DNA from: an uncultured beta proteobacterium
Lineage (GTDB): Bacteria; Pseudomonadota; Gammaproteobacteria; Burkholderiales; Burkholderiaceae
Length of the DNA stretch: 6,462 nt
Assembly: GCA_903827075.1 (NCBI GenBank)
Contig: CAIKGX010000009.1
Coordinates: 1 to 6,462, forward strand
Direction: 5' to 3'
Below, in pieces: positions 1 through 5,120 of the stretch. Below the pieces are notes generated by a model. The model searched no databases and was not told the origin of the DNA. It saw only the letters and a program-made list of their open reading frames with translations. A program made the position numbers and the translations under genes. Every line of letters starts with the position of its first letter. The stretch's first letter is position 1.

Positions 1-8
1 CGCCAGCC

Positions 9-938
9 TTATTGCCCTAAGAAATGCTTGGCATAGCGTGGGTTGATCTCAGATAAACGCAACATGGTTAATACGTCAGCGGTGTTGAAATCTGGATCCC
101 ATGCTGGTGCGCTGCAAATCTTGGCACCAATCTTCAAATAGCCCTTAATCAATGGAGGAGGCTCTACTTCTAAGCCACCATTTAAGCGATCAAGCGGTAA
201 TGGCAAGCGGGGAAATGCATGACTCTCGACTGGCGCCATTTGATCGTTGGTAAGGGAGTTATAGAGGCTAGCAGCAAAGTGGCCACCGTCAGCCATTGGA
301 ATGCTGGCGCAACCAAGCATGATTTCATAGCCATGCTTTTGCATGTATTGTGCAAGGCCGCTCCACAAAGCCATGATCACAGCACCAGAACGATAGTCGG
401 CATGAACGCAAGATCTGCCAAGTTCAACCATCTTCGGACGCAGGTGATTTAAGCGAGAAAGATCAAACTCTGAATCAGAGTAGAGGCGACCAATTTCTGC
501 TGCTTTGTGTGGGGGAAGTACGCGGTAAGTACCAACTACTTTCAAGGATTCTTGATCACGAATCAACAAATGATCGCAATACGCATCGAATTCATCCACA
601 TCTAAACCTTCCGCATTGGCAGGAAGGTGTGCTCCCATTTCATCAGCGAACACTTTGTAACGTAAACGTTGCGCTTCTTTTACTTCATCAGCATTGCTTG
701 CCCATGTAATGGTGAAAGCCGCTTTCTTAATTTTGCTAATTTGCTTTTCAACAACAAGCGCTTCTTGTGTATTGATATCAGCACGTGTCTTGGTTGCAAA
801 CTTCTTGCCAAACAGTTTTTTCGCTAATTTCTTGGTAAATAATTTTTTTAAAGGGTTGATTTTCTTCCGCTTTGGCTTGCCTTCAAACCGGGAATTAAAA
901 ATATCAAATGCAGCGAGTGGGTTTGGAATGTCTGACAT
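9..938 (-). CDS. olsB: OlsB-type ornithine lipid synthase, L-ornithine N(alpha)-acyltransferase (GNAT fold)
   Basis: Predicted to transfer a 3-hydroxyacyl chain from acyl-ACP to the alpha-amino group of ornithine, giving lyso-ornithine lipid, the first step of phosphorus-free ornithine lipid synthesis at the inner membrane face. The OlsB/'putative hemolysin' acetyltransferase signature runs from about residue 75 to 230: RYKVF (93-97), CDHL (121-124), VVGTYRVL (134-141), ELGRSCV (172-178), LWSGLAQY (191-198) and GCAS (209-212). The ATG start at 938 has AAGGA five bases upstream, and there is no other Met before residue 101. Residues 21-50 form an unusual basic extension with 13 Lys and one Arg, built of repeated KKL/KKF units. 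It follows dgkA by 42 bp without a visible terminator and is the last gene of the minus-strand block seen here. Family assignment is strong; the exact substrate is inferred, since related proteins are sometimes labelled only as GNAT or hemolysin. Confidence 0.85.
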   Translation of the reverse strand: MSDIPNPLAAFDIFNSRFEGKPKRKKINPLKKLFTKKLAKKLFGKKFATKTRADINTQEALVVEKQISKIKKAAFTITWASNADEVKEAQRLRYKVFADEMGAHLPANAEGLDVDEFDAYCDHLLIRDQESLKVVGTYRVLPPHKAAEIGRLYSDSEFDLSRLNHLRPKMVELGRSCVHADYRSGAVIMALWSGLAQYMQKHGYEIMLGCASIPMADGGHFAASLYNSLTNDQMAPVESHAFPRLPLPLDRLNGGLEVEPPPLIKGYLKIGAKICSAPAWDPDFNTADVLTMLRLSEINPRYAKHFLGQ

Positions 939-980
939 AGATATCCTTGTTTTATATGGCTTTATCTTAAAATTCTTGTG

Positions 981-1385
981 TTACGAATTCATGACAAGTG
1001 GGGTGCAAATCGTCACCCATAACACTGCAGCTACCAAAAGCGCCAACATTACTGCGGCAGAGCCAAAATCCTTAGCTCTTTTAGATAAATCGTGGTGATC
1101 AAAGGAAATTCGGTCAATAGCTGCCTCTACGCTGGAATTGAGTAATTCCACTACCAGAACCATGATTAAAGAGGTGATTAATATGGCTTTGTGCAATGAG
1201 GGGATAGGTAGAAAAAGCGCTATAGGGGTCAAAATGGCTAATAGCGTTAATTCTTGTCTAAAAGCGCTTTCCTCCTGATAGGCATAAACCATCCCACACC
1301 AAGAGTTCTTGGCTGCATGCCAGGCCCTAGTGAGCCCCCGATTGCCTTTATGGGGGTTTTGATTGATGTTGTAGGGAGAAGTCAA
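981..1385 (-). CDS. dgkA: Diacylglycerol kinase (prokaryotic DgkA type)
   Basis: Integral inner-membrane kinase that phosphorylates diacylglycerol with ATP to phosphatidic acid. The 134-residue protein aligns by eye with E. coli DgkA (122 aa): EESAFRQE (38-45), VVELLNSSVEAAIDRIS (78-94) and DLSKRAKDFGSAAV (99-112). E39, E80, N83, E87, D91, K105 and D106 match the conserved Glu, Asn, Asp and Lys positions of that enzyme. Three hydrophobic membrane segments are visible at about 46-62, 66-82 and 108-128. The start is a TTG at 1385-1383: the only in-frame upstream codons before the stop of the preceding gene are GGC, GGT and ATT, and the first Met is residue 32, inside the conserved domain. An AGGCGG about 4 nt upstream may be the ribosome-binding site. 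The gene starts 9 nt after the agt stop, in the same frame. In this operon it probably uses diacylglycerol released by PlcP. Confidence 0.93.
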   Translation of the reverse strand: MTSPYNINQNPHKGNRGLTRAWHAAKNSWCGMVYAYQEESAFRQELTLLAILTPIALFLPIPSLHKAILITSLIMVLVVELLNSSVEAAIDRISFDHHDLSKRAKDFGSAAVMLALLVAAVLWVTICTPLVMNS

Positions 1386-1394
1386 AATACCGCC

Positions 1395-2423
1395 TTATGC
1401 CAAAGCAGTGACATGTACTTCTGGGGATGGCACTGGCTTTAAATGGTTGGCAAATTGTTCTGATGCTGCTCTCCAGGAGAATTTCTCAGCATGAGCACGA
1501 GCTACCTCACGAGGAATCTTTAAAGCCTGTAGGCAGGCCTCACGTAAGTCCTCATTCATGGCGCCAGCAGGAGAGTTACCTAAAACGTCAATAGGACCAG
1601 TGACTGGGTAAGCGGCTACTGGAGTACCGCAGGCCATAGCTTCCAATAAAACCAGTCCAAAGGTATCTGTCTTGCTGGGAAACACAAAGACATCAGCGGC
1701 GGCATAGACCTTAGCTAGCTCCTGTTGTTGCAGAACACCTAAATAATTAATATTGGGATATTTTTCTTTAATGCCAGCCATTGCTGGACCATCACCAACC
1801 ACCCATTTAGATCCCGGCAGATCAATTTCTAAAAAGGCATTGATATTCTTTTCAATTGCCACACGACCAACATACAAAAAGATTGGGTGGGCCGTATTGA
1901 GAGTCTTGGATTCTTGCATCTTGAAAATATCTAAATCGACACCACGCGACCAAAGTACAACATTATTCAATCCATAAGCCTCTAAGTCATTTTTCACAAC
2001 AATAGTGGGCGCCATTACCGCCATGGAAGGCCCATGGAACCAGCGTAAGAAGGTATAAGTCCATGACAAAGGAATGCCAACACGCGCTTTGACATATTCC
2101 GGAAAGCGGGTGTGATAAGCGGTAGAAAAGGGTAATTTATTTTTAACTGCATAAGCACGAGCAGAAAGACCCAAAGGACCCTCGGTGGCGATATGCATCG
2201 CATCAGGTGCAAATGCTTTTATTTTCTTAGCCACCAATTTGCCTGGCAGTATCGAAAGTGAGATATCGGGGTAAGTAGGGCAGGGAATAGTAGTGAAATC
2301 ATTCGGAGTAATCATTTCTACTTCATGACCCATCGCAATAAGTTCAGCACGTGTTTGCTTGAGTGTTCTGACGACGCCATTGACTTGTGGATCCCATGCA
2401 TCGGTGATGATCATAATTTTCAT
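1395..2423 (-). CDS. agt: GT4 glycosyltransferase, probable diacylglycerol glycosyltransferase (Agt-like)
   Basis: Retaining GT-B glycosyltransferase of 342 residues. The N-terminal acceptor half opens with NGVVRTL (15-21) and carries YHTRFPEYV (103-111) and WSRGVDLDIF (158-167). The C-terminal donor half has VGRVAIEKN (185-193), GDGP (210-213) and PSKTDTFGLVLLEAMACG (249-266). The usual EX7E donor motif appears as D253-X7-E261, a conservative change. In alphaproteobacteria, Agt enzymes encoded next to plcP put glucose, galactose or glucuronate on diacylglycerol during phosphate starvation; this protein has the same family character and sits directly after plcP. The ATG at 2423 overlaps the plcP TGA as ATGA, with GAGG seven bases upstream, so translation is probably coupled to plcP. 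Other GT4 roles, such as mannosyltransferase or sulfoquinovosyl (SqdX-like) transfer, cannot be excluded from sequence alone. Confidence is high for the family and moderate for the acceptor. Confidence 0.8.
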   Translation of the reverse strand: MKIMIITDAWDPQVNGVVRTLKQTRAELIAMGHEVEMITPNDFTTIPCPTYPDISLSILPGKLVAKKIKAFAPDAMHIATEGPLGLSARAYAVKNKLPFSTAYHTRFPEYVKARVGIPLSWTYTFLRWFHGPSMAVMAPTIVVKNDLEAYGLNNVVLWSRGVDLDIFKMQESKTLNTAHPIFLYVGRVAIEKNINAFLEIDLPGSKWVVGDGPAMAGIKEKYPNINYLGVLQQQELAKVYAAADVFVFPSKTDTFGLVLLEAMACGTPVAAYPVTGPIDVLGNSPAGAMNEDLREACLQALKIPREVARAHAEKFSWRAASEQFANHLKPVPSPEVHVTALA

Positions 2424-3229
2424 AAGGCAGCCTCTTTAATGAGAACTTCGACAGCAGGTTGGAGAGTAATTTCGGGTACTACAACTGGATCGCCTTTAAT
2501 GTGAGTCCAGTAAATAATTTTGAGTTCGCCCTCAGTCGTTTCAACTAAGGCGGAAAGACTTTCAACCCAATCGCCATCATTGCAGTAGAGCAGGCCATCG
2601 ATTTCTCGGATTTCTGCTTTATGGATATGACCGCAGACCACACCGTCACAGTTTCGTAAGCGAGCCTCTCTGGCCATAATGTGTTCAAAGTCAGCGATAT
2701 AACTCACTGCATTTTTAACCTGATGCTTGAGGTACTGTGAGAGGGACCAGTATTGCAGGCCCATCCTGACCCTGATCATATTGAAGTAGCGGTTGATATA
2801 CAGAATGAAGCTATAAAGTGAATCGCCTACATAGGCGAGCCACTTGGCGTATTGCATCACACCATCAAATAAGTCGCCGTGGGTAACCCAAAGCTTTCGA
2901 CCATCTAAAGTGGTGTGAATCACCTCTTCTACAACTTTAACGTCACCAAAAGACATGCCAAAAAATTGCCTAGCACTTTCATCATGGTTGCCGGGGACAT
3001 AAATGACTTCCGCCCCCTTACGCGCTTTACGTAAGAGTTTTTGTACGACGTCATTGTGTGCTTGAGGCCAGTAAAAAGATTGCTTGAGCCGCCAGCCATC
3101 GATAATGTCGCCAACAAGATAAAAGGTGTCAGCTTCATTGTGTTTTAAAAAATCGAGGAGGTAGTTTGCCTGACACCCTGATGTTCCTAGGTGTACGTCT
3201 GAAATCCAGATAGCTCTGTAATGCATCAT
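2420..3229 (-). CDS. plcP: PlcP-type phospholipase C (calcineurin-like metallophosphoesterase)
   Basis: Predicted to hydrolyse the headgroup phosphate ester of phospholipids such as phosphatidylcholine, phosphatidylglycerol or phosphatidylethanolamine, releasing diacylglycerol and a phosphorylated headgroup. The 269-residue protein has every metal-binding motif of the metallophosphoesterase fold: SDVHLG (10-15), GDIIDGW (40-46), GNHDE (80-84), THGD (116-119) and GHIH (200-203). The stretches around GTSGCQA (15-21), YWPQAHNDVVQKLLRK (53-68) and YWSLSQYLK (160-168) resemble the PlcP group known from Sinorhizobium rather than classical LpxH, although automatic annotation often says 'UDP-2,3-diacylglucosamine diphosphatase family'. 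Two tandem ATGs (3229, 3226) are possible starts; an in-frame TGA lies 6 nt upstream, so nothing longer is possible. There is no convincing Shine-Dalgarno sequence for either. The gene heads the minus-strand block, with Pho-box-like repeats 36-64 nt upstream and agt overlapping its stop. Confidence 0.85.
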   Translation of the reverse strand: MMHYRAIWISDVHLGTSGCQANYLLDFLKHNEADTFYLVGDIIDGWRLKQSFYWPQAHNDVVQKLLRKARKGAEVIYVPGNHDESARQFFGMSFGDVKVVEEVIHTTLDGRKLWVTHGDLFDGVMQYAKWLAYVGDSLYSFILYINRYFNMIRVRMGLQYWSLSQYLKHQVKNAVSYIADFEHIMAREARLRNCDGVVCGHIHKAEIREIDGLLYCNDGDWVESLSALVETTEGELKIIYWTHIKGDPVVVPEITLQPAVEVLIKEAAL

Positions 3230-3255
3230 GAGAAGTCATTAGGCCGATGAATCAT
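3226..3255 (-). other. Possible 9-codon leader reading frame overlapping the plcP start
   Basis: Reads MIHRPNDFS then TGA. Its ATG (3255-3253) has GAGGA about 4 nt upstream, a better ribosome-binding site than plcP itself has. Its TGA (3228-3226) overlaps the plcP ATG as ATGA, the usual layout for termination-reinitiation coupling. This could explain how plcP is translated without its own Shine-Dalgarno sequence. Against it: if transcription starts about 8-12 nt past a -10 box just downstream of the Pho-like repeats, near 3244, the leader ATG would not be in the transcript. It would need an upstream start, for which only a weak candidate exists (TATAAA at 3301-3296 with TTGAAT at 3326-3321, minus strand, 19 nt apart). 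So short a frame may be chance. Confidence 0.25.
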
Positions 3256-3264
3256 GTAATCCTC

Positions 3265-3293
3265 ATGACACTTTTAAGACATTTTTGTGACTT
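3265..3293 (-). promoter_or_regulatory. Candidate Pho box (PhoB-binding direct repeats) upstream of plcP
   Basis: On the minus strand three heptamers follow each other with exact 11-nt periodicity: AAGTCAC (3293-3287), ATGTCTT (3282-3276) and GTGTCAT (3271-3265), each pair separated by AAAA. The PhoB half-site consensus is CTGTCAT with an A/T-rich 4-nt spacer. The third unit matches 6 of 7, the second 5 of 7 and the first 4 of 7. The orientation and position, ending 36 nt before the plcP ATG, suit activation of plcP-agt-dgkA-olsB. The only -10-like hexamer downstream is a weak CATGAT (3256-3251, 4 of 6 to TATAAT), 8 nt past the box. The repeats and register are seen directly; PhoB binding is inferred. 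Confidence 0.65.
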
Positions 3294-3303
3294 GATTTAT
3301 ATT
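3276..3303 (+). promoter_or_regulatory. Probable sigma-70 promoter of the divergent acyltransferase gene
   Basis: TATATT at 3298-3303 matches the -10 consensus at 5 of 6, and AAGACA at 3276-3281 matches TTGACA at 4 of 6, with a 16-nt spacer. Transcription would start near 3310, leaving only about 5 nt before the ATG at 3315, so the mRNA would be nearly leaderless; this agrees with the lack of a Shine-Dalgarno sequence there. The -35 element coincides with the middle Pho-like heptamer and the spacer with the outer one, so PhoB binding would be expected to block this promoter. Confidence 0.4.
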
Positions 3304-3314
3304 ATGGTTTGCCT

Positions 3315-4094
3315 ATGTCCATTCAAGCACCCACTTCAGAAGCTGTTACCCCAAAGATTCTTCGGCTGTATCTATGGCTGAAAATTGGCATCCATGTCAT
3401 TTGTGGTGCATGTACCTTGTCCTTTGTATTTCCATTTTTGGATAGAAAAAGCAAAGATCGGAAAACTCAAGACTGGGCTAAACGTTTACTCAAGATCTTT
3501 GGTTTGCGAGTGGTGGTTCAAAACCCCGAGATTCTGCCAAAAACTACTTACTTATTAGCCTCAAACCACATCTCGTGGATTGATATTCATGTGATCAATT
3601 CTTTTAGACCTATTCGATTTGTTGCTAAATCCGAAGTCGCAAGCTGGCCGATCTTTGGTTGGATGGCAAAGCACTTGGGCACCGTATTTATTCGTCGCGA
3701 TAGTTCGCGCCATGCAAGGCAGGTAGTTGGACAAATGGCCGAGGTACTTCAAACGGAATGTATTTGTATTTTTCCAGAGGGAACCTCTACTGCTGGTGAG
3801 ATAGTGTTGCCCTTTAGGCCCAATCTTTTTGAATCGGCTGTCGTCTCCAATACCCCGGTTTACTCGCTAGCGATTCGCTATGTTTCTAATAGAACGGGTC
3901 TTAAAACAGATATCCCTGCATTTATTGGGGATATGGGGCTGCTGGAGTCGATGTCTCGTATTCTTAAAAACCGCAATTTGACAGCGCAACTACGCTTCAT
4001 TGCCCCGCCTCAAGGGATTCCCGATCAGAAAATGGATCGTAAGCAGTTGGCGCTGTATAGCCAAGAGGCAATTGCTGGCGCTATTGAAGCCTGA
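3315..4094 (+). CDS. PlsC/OlsA-family 1-acyl-glycerol-3-phosphate or lyso-ornithine lipid O-acyltransferase
   Basis: Membrane-associated acyltransferase of 259 residues that adds a second acyl chain to a lysolipid: lysophosphatidic acid if PlsC, lyso-ornithine lipid if OlsA. The catalytic H-X4-D motif is NHISWID (H85, D90), the phosphate-binding block is VFIRRD (124-129) and the acyl-acceptor block is FPEGTS (153-158), followed by LPF. One hydrophobic segment at about 18-42 should anchor it to the inner membrane. A TTG at 3309 is in frame and would add two residues, but ATG 3315 is the better start; neither has a Shine-Dalgarno sequence. FPEGT followed by S-T rather than R-S departs from E. 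coli PlsC and resembles OlsA-like members. Together with olsB 2.4 kb away this makes an OlsA role reasonable but unproven. It is divergent from plcP and lies 58 bp before ppk2. Family is certain; substrate is undecided. Confidence 0.9.
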   Translation: MSIQAPTSEAVTPKILRLYLWLKIGIHVICGACTLSFVFPFLDRKSKDRKTQDWAKRLLKIFGLRVVVQNPEILPKTTYLLASNHISWIDIHVINSFRPIRFVAKSEVASWPIFGWMAKHLGTVFIRRDSSRHARQVVGQMAEVLQTECICIFPEGTSTAGEIVLPFRPNLFESAVVSNTPVYSLAIRYVSNRTGLKTDIPAFIGDMGLLESMSRILKNRNLTAQLRFIAPPQGIPDQKMDRKQLALYSQEAIAGAIEA

Positions 4095-4152
4095 ATGTAA
4101 CAATAGTGACATATCCTTCAGATACAAATAGAGCAACGCATTAAGGAATGAA

Positions 4153-5058
4153 ATGACCTCAAAACACAAAGAAATGGCCGAGTGGTATCAACGTGCTCAA
4201 GAAGAAATCTTGGACAGCATGGATGAAGAGCTTGAAATGGAGCTAGATGATGATCGCTTATCTCCAGACGGAGGTAGCGGTTCTATCATCCCTCGCCAGG
4301 TTTATTTCAAAGAGTTATTTCGCCTTCAAGGTGAATTAGTCAAGCTTCAAGATTGGGTGGTAGAAAATAAACTCAAAGTAGCGGTTTTATTTGAAGGTCG
4401 TGACTCAGCAGGTAAGGGTGGTGCCATCAAACGGATTACTCAGCGCTTAAATCCCCGGGTATGTAAGGTGGTTGCTTTGACAGCTCCGAGTGAACGCGAG
4501 AAGACGCAGTGGTATTTTCAACGCTATATTTCTAATCTGCCTGCGGGCGGTGAGATTGTGCTCTTTGACCGAAGCTGGTACAACCGCGCTGGCGTAGAAA
4601 AAGTCATGGGTTTTTGTACCGATGCTGAATACGAAGAGTTTTTACGCACAGTGCCAGAGTTTGAGCGGATGATTATTCGATCCGGCATTATTCTCATTAA
4701 GTACTGGTTCTCCATCTCAGATGATGAGCAATACAACCGTTTCATGATGCGCATTCATGATCCGCTAAAACAGTGGAAATTAAGCCCAATGGACTTAGAT
4801 GCCCGTCGCCACTGGGAAGCCTATACCAAGGCAAAAGAGACCATGCTTGAGCGTACGAATATCCCTGAGGCCCCATGGTGGGTCGTAGCTGCAAATGATA
4901 AGAAAAAAGCCCGCCTGAACTGCATTAGCCATTTATTAAATCAAATTCCCTACAAGGAAATTGATCATCCGGAAATTAACCTGCCTGCACGGGTTCACAA
5001 TCCCGACTATCTCAGAGGCCCTGTACCTCTAGATATGTACGTCCCAGAAATTTACTAG
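4153..5058 (+). CDS. ppk2: Polyphosphate kinase 2 (class I, one-domain PPK2)
   Basis: Cytosolic P-loop kinase that transfers phosphate between polyphosphate and nucleotides; class I enzymes mainly use polyphosphate to turn ADP or GDP into the triphosphate. The 301-residue protein has a Walker A loop GRDSAGKGG (82-90), a Walker B block FDRSWYNRAGVE (138-149), the catalytic-core segment TAPSEREKTQWYFQRY (110-125) and the lid helix region RIHDPLKQWKLSPMD (200-214). All are intact and the length is normal for one-domain PPK2. Residues 17-39 are strongly acidic (EE...DEELEMELDDD) and precede the folded domain. The ATG at 4153 has AAGGA (4143-4147) five bases upstream. It sits 58 bp after the acyltransferase and 52 bp before the CYTH-like gene. 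No intrinsic terminator is seen on either side, so co-transcription is likely. Confidence 0.95.
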   Translation: MTSKHKEMAEWYQRAQEEILDSMDEELEMELDDDRLSPDGGSGSIIPRQVYFKELFRLQGELVKLQDWVVENKLKVAVLFEGRDSAGKGGAIKRITQRLNPRVCKVVALTAPSEREKTQWYFQRYISNLPAGGEIVLFDRSWYNRAGVEKVMGFCTDAEYEEFLRTVPEFERMIIRSGIILIKYWFSISDDEQYNRFMMRIHDPLKQWKLSPMDLDARRHWEAYTKAKETMLERTNIPEAPWWVVAANDKKKARLNCISHLLNQIPYKEIDHPEINLPARVHNPDYLRGPVPLDMYVPEIY

Positions 5059-5073
5059 GAATTTAAAGACGGT

Positions 5074-5120
5074 GTTAATCTCTCAATAATATTGAGGGGG
5101 GATTAACTTCGTGAAGTTAA
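5074..5120 (+). promoter_or_regulatory. Overlapping inverted repeats around the GTG start of the CYTH-like gene
   Basis: Hairpin A pairs GTTAATC (5074-5080) with GATTAAC (5101-5107) and TCAAT (5083-5087) with ATTGA (5091-5095) around an AAT loop. TC at 5081-5082 can also pair with two of the five Gs opposite, leaving three bulged. The G-rich ribosome-binding site (5094-5101) lies inside this stem. Hairpin B pairs TTAACTTC (5103-5110) with GAAGTTAA (5113-5120), eight complementary bases flanking GT of the GTG start codon; with a 4-nt CGTG loop the stem is seven pairs. The two share bases 5103-5107, so they cannot both be complete. No U-run follows, so this is not an intrinsic terminator. A role in translation initiation is inferred from position only. 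Confidence 0.4.

Noticed and set aside
840..853. Slippery-type T-TTA-AAA followed by a further A run in the olsB Lys-rich region (minus strand), suggesting frameshifting or phase variation.
   Set aside because: The A run is only 7 long, expected where Lys codons cluster in AT-rich DNA; no downstream stimulatory structure or meaningful -1 product is evident.
694..1098. A 134-codon plus-strand open frame across the olsB start and dgkA end.
   Set aside because: It is antisense to two well-supported genes and shows no family motifs; its hydrophobic look comes from reverse-reading Lys-rich and membrane codons.
2420..3229. Calling the metallophosphoesterase LpxH (UDP-2,3-diacylglucosamine diphosphatase of lipid A synthesis).
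   Set aside because: It shares the fold and metal motifs, but the GTSGCQA and YWPQAHNDVVQKLLRK blocks, the 269-residue length and the adjacent Agt-like gene fit the PlcP group better. A phylogeny with both families would settle it.
3309..3317. TTG at 3309 as the acyltransferase start.
   Set aside because: It adds only Met-Pro before an ATG at 3315, has no ribosome-binding site, and would lie at or before the predicted transcription start.
4148..4156. Three-codon frame ATG-AAA-TGA overlapping the ppk2 start.
   Set aside because: It lies within 1 nt of the AAGGA site, too close for initiation, and is likely chance.
5074..5107. Intrinsic terminator after ppk2.
   Set aside because: The hairpin is strong but the sequence after it is CTTCGTGAAG, with no T-run, and it lies on the ribosome-binding site of the next gene.
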